Numbered from the stretch's first letter, positions 51,772-60,563 are shown. The stretch: 64,000 bases of DNA from CAZTQN01 sp964615765 (GCA_964615765.1 CAZTQN010000020.1:1-64000); one strand, 5' to 3'. Translations and numbers: made by a program. Notes: a model not told the origin generated them from the sequence alone.

Positions 51772-52581
51772 TCAACCCGAAGTCGCCTCAACCCTCTCGA
51801 GCAGCCGCAGCAGCGCCGCATTGAACTCGTCCGGCCTCTCCAGATTCGGCATGTGGCCAACACCCGGCATCCATCGAAAGTCGCAGTCGCTCAGCAGCGA
51901 CGCCATCCTCATCGCGTCATCACGCGTGGTGAACGCGTCGTCATCGCCGACAACGACCGTCGCCGGCCGCGCGAACCTCGCAAGCACCGGCTCGTACGCC
52001 GCACGCCGCGCGCGAGCACGCAGGGCCGCCGCCGCCGCCCGAGGATCCGTGCCCGTCATCATCGCGAGCACCGCTTCCCCGATCTCCGGCTTCTCGCAAA
52101 GACACTGGGCCCCCACCATCTTCGACAACACCTCGGCCGCGTACCCCGCCATCCCCTCGCGCACCAGCCGATCCGCCATCGCATTCCGCCGAACCTTGCC
52201 CTCCTCCGACTCGCTCTGCGGAAACGTGGCCACCAGCAATAGCCCACGCACCCGCTCGGGCGCCTGCCGACACACCTCCATCGCGATCTGTCCGCCCATG
52301 GACAACCCGCCAACGACGAAGCGCTCAATACGCAGCGCATCCATCAGCCCGACCAGATCGGTCGCGAAGTCCTCGAACGCGACCGCGCCTGCCGTCGGCC
52401 CGCTCTCGCCGTACCCCCGAAGATCGGGCGTAATCGCCCGCCACCCCGCCGCAGCAACCACGCCCACCTGCGGCCGCCACATCGAACGATTGAACGGATG
52501 CCCGTGAATCAGCAGCACCGCGTCCGAGCCACGCGACCCCTCATCATCAAAGGCTAGCGACACCCGCCCCGAAGCGCTCAT
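51772..52581 (-). CDS. Alpha/beta-hydrolase
   Basis: This 269-residue cytoplasmic alpha/beta-hydrolase has oxyanion-region LLIHGHPFNRSMW and the PDLRGYGESG strand. The nucleophile elbow is VGGLSMGGQIAME. An acidic residue lies in VVVGDDDAFTTRDD and the catalytic His in PGVGHMPNLERPDEF. The pattern fits the broad 3-oxoadipate enol-lactonase/esterase group, but no pathway partners lie nearby, so the substrate stays open. ATG 52581 is preferred over the GTG codon just upstream. Confidence 0.87.
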   Translation of the reverse strand: MSASGRVSLAFDDEGSRGSDAVLLIHGHPFNRSMWRPQVGVVAAAGWRAITPDLRGYGESGPTAGAVAFEDFATDLVGLMDALRIERFVVGGLSMGGQIAMEVCRQAPERVRGLLLVATFPQSESEEGKVRRNAMADRLVREGMAGYAAEVLSKMVGAQCLCEKPEIGEAVLAMMTGTDPRAAAAALRARARRAAYEPVLARFARPATVVVGDDDAFTTRDDAMRMASLLSDCDFRWMPGVGHMPNLERPDEFNAALLRLLERVEATSG

Positions 52582-52796
52582 CACGCCCCGAGTCTACGCA
52601 CAGCGCACACCGCTGACAGTCGGCGAAAGCGCCGCCCCAGGCAAACCGCCCCGCGCTCGCGCCCACCACACCAGCGCCGACACGACCGTCGCCCCACCCC
52701 ATCGGCGCCGGCTCACACCGCACCCACGTCTACGCTCAAACCTCGCATCCCCACGCCGAAGTGCGAGCCGCCCGAGCAGACGTGATCAGGCCGGTC

Positions 52797-53357
52797 ATGA
52801 AGACTCAGTACTACACCGCCGCCAGCCTCGACGGCTTCATCGCCACCGAGGAAGACTCCCTCGACTGGCTCTTCCAACTCGGCGACCCTCCCGACTCGAC
52901 CTACCCCGACTTCATCGCCAAGGTCGGCGCAATCGCCATGGGCTCCACCACCTACCGCTGGATCCTGAACAACGCCGAGCAGGCCGCCGCACAACTCGGC
53001 ACACCGTGGCCCTATACCTGTCCGACATGGGTCTTCACATCGCGCACGCAGCCGGTCATCCCCGGCGCAGATATCCGTTTCACCAGCGGCGACGTCCGCG
53101 CGGCCTTCCCCGAACTGCGGAAGGCCGCCGGTGATCTCAACCTCTGGATCGCCGGCGGCGGTGACCTCGCCGCCCAGTTCGCCGACGCGGGCCTCCTCGA
53201 CGAAATCATCGTCCAGATCGGCTCCGTCACGCTCGGTCGCGGCAAACCCTTCCTGCCGCGCCGGCTGCTCAGCCCACACCTCTCCCTCACCCGCGTGACC
53301 AGGCTCGGCCCGGAGATGGTCGAACTCCGATACGACGTCCGAGCAAAAGCCCCGTAA
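52797..53357 (+). CDS. Dihydrofolate-reductase-like (RibD C-terminal domain) protein
   Basis: This 186-residue protein has the RibD C-terminal/DHFR-like fold: start MKTQYYTAASLDGFIATEED, then AIAMGSTTYRWIL. The nucleotide-binding loop LNLWIAGGGDLAAQFADAGL is typical of the family. LDEIIVQIGSVTLGRGKPFL resembles the riboflavin reductase strand. Stand-alone members are NADPH reductases of unknown substrate, distinct from folate-pathway FolA. ATG 52797 aligns with the family start. It stands alone between unrelated genes. Confidence 0.86.
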   Translation: MKTQYYTAASLDGFIATEEDSLDWLFQLGDPPDSTYPDFIAKVGAIAMGSTTYRWILNNAEQAAAQLGTPWPYTCPTWVFTSRTQPVIPGADIRFTSGDVRAAFPELRKAAGDLNLWIAGGGDLAAQFADAGLLDEIIVQIGSVTLGRGKPFLPRRLLSPHLSLTRVTRLGPEMVELRYDVRAKAP

Positions 53358-53571
53358 CGGGCTGATCGTGCCGCCCGAAGCGCGGCCCGCGCCCCCTCGC
53401 TGCGCAAACGCGAGCGCTTCTTATCGCTCAACTCTCCCGCCCCCGCAGATGTTCGCCAACCTCTCGTTGACCAACTCGGCGGGGTGTGATCTTGACCACC
53501 GAACGAGCACCTATAGTCGTGGCTATTCGTGCGCGGGCGCAAGCCAGCGCGAGAGTTCTGGAGAGAGAAGT

Positions 53572-54492
53572 ATGTCTGTGAAGCACTTCATCAACGTGGT
53601 CGCGCTCGCGGCCGTCACGGGCCTGAGCGCGTCCATCGCCTCAGCCACCATCACCATTCCCACCGTCCCCATCGGCAACGCCGGCAACGCGCCGGAGCCG
53701 CTCACGGGCCTCGGCTCGGTCGCGTACACCTACAACATCGGGCAGACCGAGGTGACCAACGCGCAGTACGCCGCGTTCCTCAACGCCAAGGCCGCGTCCG
53801 ACCCGCTGGCCCTCTACAGCCCGGGGATGAGCAGCCCGCGGGGCGGCATCGCTCGCTCCGGCTCGCCGGGGTCGTACACCTACAGCACGGTCCCGGGTCG
53901 TGAGAACAACCCGGTGAACTTCGTCTCGTTCTGGGACGCCGCGCGTTTCGCCAACTGGCTACACAACGGCCAGGGCAACGCCGACACCGAGACCGGCGCC
54001 TACACGCTCACCCCTGACACCATCGCCAACAACACGGTCGTCCGCAACGCGGGATGGCAGTGGGCCTTGCCCAGCGTGGACGAATGGTACAAGGCCGCCT
54101 TTCACCAGCCCGCCGACCAGGGCGGCGATGTGGACAGCTTCTGGCGGTACACCACGATGAGCAACAACGCCCCGACGTTCGCGCAAGTGAACTACGAGGA
54201 CGTGATCAACAACACCACGCCCGTCGGCTCGTACGCGCCGAACTTCTACGGCACGTTCGACATGGGCGGGAACGTGAGCGAATGGACCGATTCCAGTTCA
54301 GCAAGCACCCGATTCTTCGCCGGCGGGTCGTTCACTAGCAACGTGAGCGACATCGGGGGAACCAGCCTCGGCAGGCAGAACGCGGACTTTGAAATCTTGA
54401 CCACCGGCTTTCGTCTTGTTCAGATCCCCGGGCCCGGCGCGGCCGCGCTGCTGGGCCTCGGCGGGCTGTTGGCCTCGCGTCGCCACCGCTGA
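53572..54492 (+). CDS. Secreted SUMF1/FGE-fold protein with PEP-CTERM-like tail
   Basis: This 306-residue protein has a signal peptide (NVVALAAVTGLSASIASA). The formylglycine-generating-enzyme-like domain includes YNIGQTEVTNAQYAAFLNA, PVNFVSFWDAARFANWLHNG, WALPSVDEWYKAAFHQ, TPVGSYAPNFYGTFDMGGNV and SEWTDSS. Cys residues needed for sulfatase activation by FGE are not visible, so this is a lectin-like or structural variant. The C-terminal IPGPGAAALLGLGGLLASRR is a PEP-CTERM-like sorting tail. A GGAGAGAAGT ribosome site supports ATG 53572. It is followed by another sorting-tail protein, suggesting a shared surface role. Confidence 0.88.
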   Translation: MSVKHFINVVALAAVTGLSASIASATITIPTVPIGNAGNAPEPLTGLGSVAYTYNIGQTEVTNAQYAAFLNAKAASDPLALYSPGMSSPRGGIARSGSPGSYTYSTVPGRENNPVNFVSFWDAARFANWLHNGQGNADTETGAYTLTPDTIANNTVVRNAGWQWALPSVDEWYKAAFHQPADQGGDVDSFWRYTTMSNNAPTFAQVNYEDVINNTTPVGSYAPNFYGTFDMGGNVSEWTDSSSASTRFFAGGSFTSNVSDIGGTSLGRQNADFEILTTGFRLVQIPGPGAAALLGLGGLLASRRHR

Positions 54493-54611
54493 GATTCCTC
54501 AAGCATCTGAGTCACACCACCGCACGCTCGGCCGCCGCCGGGCGTGCGGCTTCTTGCTCGGTCGATTGTCGAGCCGTGTCCAAACCGGGCCAAGGCCCGA
54601 GGAGACTAGAG

Positions 54612-55694
54612 ATGTCCATCAGTTCCATCCGCGGCGCCGCCGCCATCGCGGCCGCTTTCAGCACGTTGGCCCTGACCTCTTTCGTCCACGCATCCTGGAC
54701 GTTCACAAACCTGCACCCGGCGAGCGCGACGGAGTCCATCGGCTACGCCGCCGACGGCAACACGCAAGCGGGGTACGCCCGTCTCGACGGTGTGCAACGC
54801 GCGAGCCTCTGGAGCACAACCGCCGCCTCCCGGATTGACCTCAATCCAGCGGGCTCGACCGAGTCCATCGCCTTCGCATCCCGCGGCGGGCAACAGGTGG
54901 GAGCTGCCCGCGTTGACGGAGTGTTCCGCGCGAGCACGTGGAACGGGACAAGCGCTTCATGGGTCGACCTGAACCCCACCGGCTCGACGCAATCCGAAGC
55001 GCGCGGCACCAGCGGCGCACAGCAAGTCGGGTACAGCATCGTTGGCGGCGTGCGTCGCGCAAGTGTGTGGAGCGGGACCAGCGCTTCGTGGATCGATCTG
55101 AACCCCACGGACTCGACGCAATCCACCGCCCTCGGCGTCGACGCCGGACAGCAGGCCGGATGGGCCGTCGTGAGCGGACTGCAGCGCGCAAGCCTTTGGA
55201 CCGGGTCGGCCGCCTCATGGGTCGACCTGAACCCGCTGGGTTCAACGCAGTCAGAATCGCTCGCCGCGAGCGCAGGGCAGCAGGCCGGGTACGCCGTCGT
55301 CGGCGGGGTGTTCCGCGCAAGCCTGTGGAGTGGAACGGCGGCGTCATGGGTTGATCTCAGCCCGCTGGGCGCCACCGGTTCTTTGGCGCGCGGCGCCAGC
55401 AACGGGCAACAGGTGGGTTGGGCCACCGTGGGCGGCGTCTTCCGCGCGAGCCTCTGGAGCGGGACCGCCGAGTCATGGGTCGATCTGTCCGCGTTCCTCC
55501 CGTCTGGGTTCTCCAGCAGCACCGCGACGGGCATCTCGAACGATGGCGCTAACACGTACATCAGCGGCTTTGGCTTCAACACCCTCACCGGGCGCAACGA
55601 AGCCCTGCTCTGGACGCAACCCATCCCCGCGCCCACGACGGCGGTGCTGCTGGGCCTGGGCGGACTTCTCGCGGCACGCCGCCGGCGCTCGTGA
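54612..55694 (+). CDS. Secreted HAF-like repeat protein with PEP-CTERM-like tail
   Basis: This 360-residue exported protein has a leader ending FVHAS and six tandem 43-residue repeats (residues 33-290). Each follows a scheme such as DLNPTGSTQS, GQQVGYSIVGG, VxRASxWSG and TSASWV. This resembles the HAF family of extracellular repeats. A final irregular segment has GISNDGANTYISGFGFNTLT. The tail IPAPTTAVLLGLGGLLAARR plus Arg residues is a sorting signal of the PEP-CTERM kind. A GAGGAGACTAGAG site sets ATG 54612. Probably a beta-propeller-like surface protein of unknown ligand. Confidence 0.86.
   Translation: MSISSIRGAAAIAAAFSTLALTSFVHASWTFTNLHPASATESIGYAADGNTQAGYARLDGVQRASLWSTTAASRIDLNPAGSTESIAFASRGGQQVGAARVDGVFRASTWNGTSASWVDLNPTGSTQSEARGTSGAQQVGYSIVGGVRRASVWSGTSASWIDLNPTDSTQSTALGVDAGQQAGWAVVSGLQRASLWTGSAASWVDLNPLGSTQSESLAASAGQQAGYAVVGGVFRASLWSGTAASWVDLSPLGATGSLARGASNGQQVGWATVGGVFRASLWSGTAESWVDLSAFLPSGFSSSTATGISNDGANTYISGFGFNTLTGRNEALLWTQPIPAPTTAVLLGLGGLLAARRRRS
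54708..55481 (+). repeat. Six tandem 129-base coding repeats
   Basis: Six in-register units of 129 bases (43 codons) lie head to tail inside the HAF-like gene. Each translates to a version of (D/N)L(N/H)P...STxS...QxxG...GVxRASxW...SW. Units 2-6 are clearly more alike than unit 1. This length and order suggest expansion by slippage or unequal crossing-over. Confidence 0.85.
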
Positions 55695-55799
55695 ATCGAG
55701 CACCCACCGTGTCCCCGGCCACCGCCGGGTCCGCGGCCTGGGCTCGGGCCGTGACCCTTGCCTGAGGTGCCGTCGCCGTGTGCACAAGACAAAAACGAC

Positions 55800-55827
55800 A
55801 ACCCCCGGGTCTCACAACCCGGGGGTT
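55800..55827 (+). terminator. Strong hairpin terminator after the HAF-like gene
   Basis: AACCCCCGGGT (55800-55810) pairs perfectly over eleven bases with ACCCGGGGGTT (55817-55827) around the loop CTCACA. The stem is followed by CGTCTTTC on the plus strand and preceded by CAAAAACGAC, so it can work in both directions. It lies 105 bases after the plus-strand gene's stop and closely resembles the terminator at 49866. Confidence 0.8.
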
Positions 55828-56098
55828 CGTCTTTCATCTGCCGAAATAGTGGGCGCGTAGCGGTAACCCGACGCGATCGAGAGACCCCTTTAGACATAGT
55901 GGCAGCGCGACGAGTCTGGGAGCTCACATCAGCGGCATGAACGGCCATCGGCATCGCGCCGAGACCCAAAGAGACCGCTTTTTAGCGTTCCAGAGGGGGT
56001 CTTGGGCGGGGATGCTCGCTTTGGCGATTATGGAGTGCGTAACCGGAAGGTCGCGACCCGAAACGTTGCACAGCACCGCTCCGACGCGCGGGGGGCGA
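55828..56098. other. Non-coding boundary between PEP-CTERM genes and the accessory region
   Basis: Together with the terminator this makes a stretch of about 400 bases without a gene. I see no RNA, repeat or insertion-element end in it. An open frame at 55937-56251 on the plus strand overlaps the winged-helix gene antisense and looks non-coding. Confidence 0.5.
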
Positions 56099-56383
56099 TC
56101 AGACCTCAAGTTCGGACTTCCGCTCGCCAAGCCGGGTGCGTCCCGCCGACGTGACCTGAACGCGGCCATCGAGCACTTCTACCCAGCCCAAGGCCAGGAG
56201 CGGCTCCAACGACACGGTCACGGGGCCAAGCAGGGTCGGAGCGAGCCCTAGCGCCTCTGGCAACGCGATCAGGGCGCACCCCGGGCCGGGGATTGCCTCA
56301 AGGATGCAAATGGTCTCAATGTCGGCGCGAGAGACGGTCGCCCGCTCGCTGCTTCGACTATCAGATTCTCCAAATGGCGTCAT
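56099..56383 (-). CDS. Small winged-helix-like protein
   Basis: This 94-residue protein has the pattern of a short winged helix. The stretch ALIALPEALGLAPTLLGPVT could be the first helices, VSLEPLLALGWVEVLDGRVQ the recognition helix and wing, and VTSAGRTRLGERKS the end. No signal or catalytic motif is seen. It follows the helicase gene after 47 bases on the same strand, so the two form a two-gene operon. It may regulate that operon or serve as the helicase's partner; the fold call is from pattern only. Confidence 0.6.
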   Translation of the reverse strand: MTPFGESDSRSSERATVSRADIETICILEAIPGPGCALIALPEALGLAPTLLGPVTVSLEPLLALGWVEVLDGRVQVTSAGRTRLGERKSELEV

Positions 56384-56430
56384 CCGTTTTCTCCGAGTAC
56401 TGAGTCAGCGGCTCTGAAGTCCAGTGGCAG

Positions 56431-59244
56431 TCAGGCATTCCGCCTTCCGTTGCGATGATCTGCGAGCTGTCGGTCGTAGGCCTCGAGGATCCGAGCCAGC
56501 AGGCTCATGAGCGGCCGGCCGGGGCGACCGTCAGCCGAGGGGCGGTTGCGGGGGTCCCGTCGGGCGCTCAACGCTTCCTGCAGGTACGCATCCACGTTGC
56601 CCACGATGAACAGCCCAAGCATCGCCCGGGTAAGCGCAACGTTCCATCGCTTCGGCATGTCGAAGAATGGCGTCGCGCGACTCCGCACAAGACTGATGAA
56701 CACATACTCCGCCTCGCGTCCCTGGCAACTGTCCAGGGTGAACGCCTCAACGTCGAGCCGATCCAAGTGCCCTTGCTGCCGAAGGTCATCGATGGCATCA
56801 GCCAGCAGTTTCTTCTGGTCGCGATACGGCGTGATGACCATGATGCCGGGTTTATGCTCCTTGACCACCTCGTTGGCGTTCAGTTCCTTGAGCATCCTGC
56901 AGATGCGATCGCATTCGTGCGGATTGTCCTCACTGCTCGCATCGCCTCCATCGGACACCTGAACAAACGCGACACGGCAGTCGCTCGAACTGTCAGCCTT
57001 GCCGTCATGGAGCGCCTCGTTGAAGTAGAAGAGCTCGCGGGGGATGCGAGAGATACTCGCGTGCATTCGATACTGCTTCTTCAGCACCCCAACAAACGGA
57101 CGGACAGCGTCACAGACCGCGGCTGGGGACAGCTCGGCGAGCTCCCGCAGCGGTGAGACATCGAAGACATCAGCCGGGATGCCTGTCAGCCAGTCGTAGA
57201 CAGACACGGTGTTGATGGCGTACCGCACGGCGATCTGGTCTCGACACGCTAGAGCGTCTGTCGTGCCCGCGATGCCATTCAGTGAATTCACCGCGGCCGG
57301 GGAGGGCAGGTACTTCTCCAGTCCGTTCCGAAACCGCACGATCGCCAGCTTCTGGTCGCTTCGCTGACTCCACGGCTGGGCGTGGTACACATTGAATGCG
57401 TTCTCGAATACACGGGCCTGGGCGCGTTCCCGAGGCTCGATCAATCTCGTTCCTTCTGCGAACTGTGGTCGGGGCACACGCACTCCACGCTGCACCAGGA
57501 TGCGCAATGACCCGCGGTGATCCGGCGAGTGAGTGCGATCGCGCCCGCGTGTCGGCGCGAGCATCGAGCACGCCACGTCGAGGTCCTGCGCCGTGCAGAC
57601 AAGGATCCCATCCGATGCGCCCTCGTGCAGCTCGGTGATCCGCGGCGCGCTGTCGAGCGATACTGCCGAGATGTGCGTGCGGATCGCGCTCGCAACCGCA
57701 CCGGGATCGGTGGTCACAATGACGAGGCGTTCGCTGCGTCGGTCGTAGGGCTTCGTCCGCTCGAGAATGGCACCAACTGAACACACGAGCTCGAGAAGGG
57801 GGTGCATCACATCGTCGAGCGTCGGTCCGTTCTCTTCGGAGCTGTTGAACGGAGGCAACTGCTCCGGATCACCGACAAGCACCCATCTCTTCGCCTTCAC
57901 CGCAATGGCGAGGAACTCCGGGAGCGTCATCTTGGACACTTCGTCGACAATCAACAAGTCGAACGTTCCCGGGTCGGCGTCCTTCACCGTCGCGCATGAG
58001 AGGATCCCAATCGGCGTCCCGCAGATCACGGCCTCAATGCTGGCGATGGCCGATGACAACGGAGCGGTCCCCGAAGCGTTCGTGTCTTCGCGGGCATACA
58101 GCGCTTTCGCAACGCCAACGGCCTCCGTCAACCGCAGTTGGACCCTGCGGGCGATTGTCGCGCCCCGCATCTGTCGTTTGCTGCCGACCCAGTACTCCAT
58201 CGCGCGTTCAGAGAGCTTGTTTTTGCGGGCCGCGTACCGAACCGGAACTGTGTGCGGCGCGAGGCGATCGTCTGCGAGACGCTCGTTTCGTGGGGCGAGC
58301 TTCTCGACCACGTTGTCGACCGCCACGTGGGTGGGCGACACGACCACGACCCGATCGCCACGCTCAACTGCACGACGGATAACAGACGTGATCACCGTAG
58401 TTTTGCCAGACCCAGGGGGTCCCTGAATCACAGCGAAATGTGGGGTGGACATCGCCTTGGAGATGCACTCTGCCTGAAACTCGTCCAACCGCTCGCCGGG
58501 GGTTGGCGGTCCGAGGGCGGACGCCGACGGTGCCGCACCCGCCGAATGGAGCCGATCGGCACCACAAAGCCCAACCAAGGCGCGGAGCGGGGCAAGTGGG
58601 CCATCGTCCGTTGCCCGCTCAAGTGCGTCAAGCGCATCGAGCTGCCGCTCTATCTGCACGAGATTGGGAACAATCGCGATGAACTGAACGTGCGTTGGTG
58701 TCGCCGGCGGTGCGGCGACGGTCAGCTCGACGACGCGATCGGTACCGCCAATCTCCTCCACTTCGTACGAGACGAGCTCGGCACTCTCCGGGCGCGGATT
58801 GAGCTCCAAGAACTCCCGTGGTGATCGTTCGAGCAGAAGCTTCTGTTCGTTGGTCAGAAACGTGACCGGGCTTTCGACCGTGCTCTTGACGGTCTCAATG
58901 ATCTCTTTCTCGCGCCCACGCCAGAGGTCGTCGTAGTCCAGATGTATCCGCACGCGGCATGTGCCATCTTCGGAGTCCTCAGACCAGGCCCCGCCTTGGC
59001 CCGATCGCCCCGCCGTTGGCTGACTATCCCGCGCCGACATCTGAATGGCGCGGAATATGTCGAAGCCTCCAGTCGGCGCAGCCTCCGACGCGGCAGAACC
59101 ACTGCGAGGGATCCTCGCGATGATTGGGCGTGCCAGCAGCCGCTCAAGCTTGGCCTGCAGGCTTGCGCGAATGGCCTGGGTGAGGTTGCGCTGCCCGCGA
59201 CCGCTCATCCCGCCGTCACTGAAACTAGAGGTGTCAGGATCCAT
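56431..59244 (-). CDS. UPF1/DNA2-type superfamily 1 helicase
   Basis: This 937-residue helicase has an N-terminal 240-residue region of unknown fold. Superfamily 1 motifs follow: Walker A IQGPPGSGKTTVI (Lys281) and VVVVSPTHVAVDNVVEKL (motif Ia). Motif II is LLIVDEVSKMTLPEF and motif III is LVGDPEQLPPF. QYRMHASISRIP (near residue 725), LDSCQGREAEYVFISLVRSR (motif V) and WNVALTRAMLGLFIVGN (motif VI) complete the set. Enzymes of this type unwind nucleic acid and recur in defence loci. A later start at codon 13 (ATG of MSGRGQRN) is possible. It forms an operon with the small winged-helix gene and is divergent from the sigma-like cassette. Confidence 0.9.
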   Translation of the reverse strand: MDPDTSSFSDGGMSGRGQRNLTQAIRASLQAKLERLLARPIIARIPRSGSAASEAAPTGGFDIFRAIQMSARDSQPTAGRSGQGGAWSEDSEDGTCRVRIHLDYDDLWRGREKEIIETVKSTVESPVTFLTNEQKLLLERSPREFLELNPRPESAELVSYEVEEIGGTDRVVELTVAAPPATPTHVQFIAIVPNLVQIERQLDALDALERATDDGPLAPLRALVGLCGADRLHSAGAAPSASALGPPTPGERLDEFQAECISKAMSTPHFAVIQGPPGSGKTTVITSVIRRAVERGDRVVVVSPTHVAVDNVVEKLAPRNERLADDRLAPHTVPVRYAARKNKLSERAMEYWVGSKRQMRGATIARRVQLRLTEAVGVAKALYAREDTNASGTAPLSSAIASIEAVICGTPIGILSCATVKDADPGTFDLLIVDEVSKMTLPEFLAIAVKAKRWVLVGDPEQLPPFNSSEENGPTLDDVMHPLLELVCSVGAILERTKPYDRRSERLVIVTTDPGAVASAIRTHISAVSLDSAPRITELHEGASDGILVCTAQDLDVACSMLAPTRGRDRTHSPDHRGSLRILVQRGVRVPRPQFAEGTRLIEPRERAQARVFENAFNVYHAQPWSQRSDQKLAIVRFRNGLEKYLPSPAAVNSLNGIAGTTDALACRDQIAVRYAINTVSVYDWLTGIPADVFDVSPLRELAELSPAAVCDAVRPFVGVLKKQYRMHASISRIPRELFYFNEALHDGKADSSSDCRVAFVQVSDGGDASSEDNPHECDRICRMLKELNANEVVKEHKPGIMVITPYRDQKKLLADAIDDLRQQGHLDRLDVEAFTLDSCQGREAEYVFISLVRSRATPFFDMPKRWNVALTRAMLGLFIVGNVDAYLQEALSARRDPRNRPSADGRPGRPLMSLLARILEAYDRQLADHRNGRRNA

Positions 59245-59267
59245 ATTGACTACGCGATGACGGCCTA

Positions 59268-59304
59268 CGCCAGCCCTCGAAAAGGTATCCCGCCAGCGCT
59301 GGCG
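59268..59304. promoter_or_regulatory. Perfect palindrome with extra half-site in the divergent region
   Basis: CGCCAGCGCTGGCG (59291-59304) is a perfect 14-base palindrome. An identical half CGCCAGC occurs at 59268-59274, 23 bases (about two helical turns) before the first. It lies between the divergent helicase and sigma-like genes, which are 230 bases apart. A dimeric regulator such as a winged-helix protein could bind here. Binding is inferred from symmetry and position. Confidence 0.5.
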
Positions 59305-59474
59305 TCATGGTAGGAATGTGTCTGGGTGCAAGAGTCAGCCGGCCTTGTTCATAGCCCGCCAATCCTTTTCTTGGCGACCATCAACGGGCGGGATTCCAAC
59401 ACTGCCTCGCCGGACAATTCGCCGCGCCCGTCGCCTCCGCGGGGCCCATTGGCTTCGGCCAGAAAGGTCCCTGT

Positions 59475-59975
59475 ATGTTGATCGATTCAGAGGCGTTGTC
59501 CTTCGCTCGTCGTCTCGCACACATCAAGGCGGCTCAGCTCAAGAGGCGACTGGTGCGAACCGAACGCGAAGATCTCGAGCAGGAGCTGCTCCTGGAGGTC
59601 ATTGACGGTTGGAAGAGATATGACCCTGCTCGCGGTCGCACTGAGCCGTTCATCGAGCGACTGGTCGCGCGCCGGGCATGGCAACTGCTCAGAGATCGTC
59701 GCCTCCGCAGCAGGACATTCCGGTTCGATGACTCAAGGGTTCAGGAGGCAGCCGCGCCGCGGCGTGAGCTTGACGCTATCGATGCACGCATCGATATCCG
59801 CGATGTCGTTGAGTCTCTGGACCCCTTGTTTCGAACCGCCTGCGCGAACCTGGATCACCAATCCGTCAGCACCGCTGCTCGGGCCATGGGCATCCCACGC
59901 TCCACTCTTGACTCGTGGTTGGCGAAGGTGCGTGCCACATTCACGGGCGCTGGGTTGAATCCCCATCTACGCTGA
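59475..59975 (+). CDS. Small stand-alone sigma-70-like protein
   Basis: This 166-residue protein has the two-domain plan of an ECF-size sigma factor. A region 2-like part covers about residues 29-78 (REDLEQELLLEVIDGWKRYD, then RLVARRAWQLLRDRR). A helix-turn-helix region 4 covers about 128-155 (HQSVSTAARAMGIPRSTLDS). It lacks the planctomycete ECF signature seen in the two cassettes and has no anti-sigma gene. The sequence resembles phage- or mobile-element-borne sigma-like proteins. An AAAGG site lies upstream of the ATG. It heads the sigma/HEPN/HNH cassette. It may instead be a DNA-binding regulator. Confidence 0.7.
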   Translation: MLIDSEALSFARRLAHIKAAQLKRRLVRTEREDLEQELLLEVIDGWKRYDPARGRTEPFIERLVARRAWQLLRDRRLRSRTFRFDDSRVQEAAAPRRELDAIDARIDIRDVVESLDPLFRTACANLDHQSVSTAARAMGIPRSTLDSWLAKVRATFTGAGLNPHLR

Positions 59976-60038
59976 CGCCCAGGCTTGCGCTCCAGAATGG
60001 CCACGCCCACCCGCGATGACCGCCGAGTACACTTCGGC

Positions 60039-60563
60039 ATGGCGACGGCTCGTCTCGAGATCGTGACTCTGTACAGATACTTTGCATATGCGGCGCACAT
60101 GCGAGATCTGTTCAGGCGATCGGTAACCGTCGAACAGCTCAAAGAGCTAGCCGCCGACGAACAGGGCTTGGTTGGCCTGTTCTACTCAACGCCGGGCCTG
60201 TATCTTCTGTACTCATACTCGGGGCTCTTTGTGGTCGTCGAAGGTTGGCAGGATCTGAAACTGAACGATGCCAAGGTTGATGCGCTCATCGCGTCGCCGT
60301 ACGTCGATCGCCTCAAGCGATTTCGCAACGCAACATTTCACTATCAAAAGGGCGTGATCAGCCCGAAGCACCTGGAGTTCTTCGGCACCGAGGAGGAGAA
60401 GACCGAGGAGTGGGTCGGCCAGCTCTACGATGAGCTGGCCCGCTTCTTCCGGGAGAACACCCTGCCTCTCCCGCGAGACCTCAAGGACTCCTTGAAGGGG
60501 AAAGAGCATCTCGATGTGGCAATAACGATCCGGGAGGCACTTCGCAATGGCGGCGCAGCCTAA
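60039..60563 (+). CDS. HEPN-like protein (candidate ribonuclease)
   Basis: This is a 174-residue helical protein of unknown family. Near residues 96-101 it reads RNATFH, which fits the R-x(4-6)-H catalytic motif of HEPN ribonucleases, with a polar residue right after the Arg. Upstream are two helices (ATARLEIVTLYRYFAYAAHM, VDALIASPYVDRLKRF), so motif placement near the end of a helical bundle is right. A hydrophobic, Tyr-rich stretch YLLYSYSGLFVVVEGW precedes it. The frame is open to 59985; ATG 60039 is a guess. Its end overlaps the HNH gene by 17 bases. The HEPN call is from motif only. Confidence 0.6.
   Translation: MATARLEIVTLYRYFAYAAHMRDLFRRSVTVEQLKELAADEQGLVGLFYSTPGLYLLYSYSGLFVVVEGWQDLKLNDAKVDALIASPYVDRLKRFRNATFHYQKGVISPKHLEFFGTEEEKTEEWVGQLYDELARFFRENTLPLPRDLKDSLKGKEHLDVAITIREALRNGGAA

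Noticed and set aside
53465..53515. Promoter-like TTGACC (53465 or 53490) and TATAGT (53510) before the FGE-like gene
   Set aside because: The spacings are wrong (about 39 or 14 bases rather than 16-18), so I do not list it as a promoter.
55937..56251. 104-codon plus-strand frame at the edge of the accessory region
   Set aside because: It lies antisense to the winged-helix-like gene, has no family pattern and no ribosome site.
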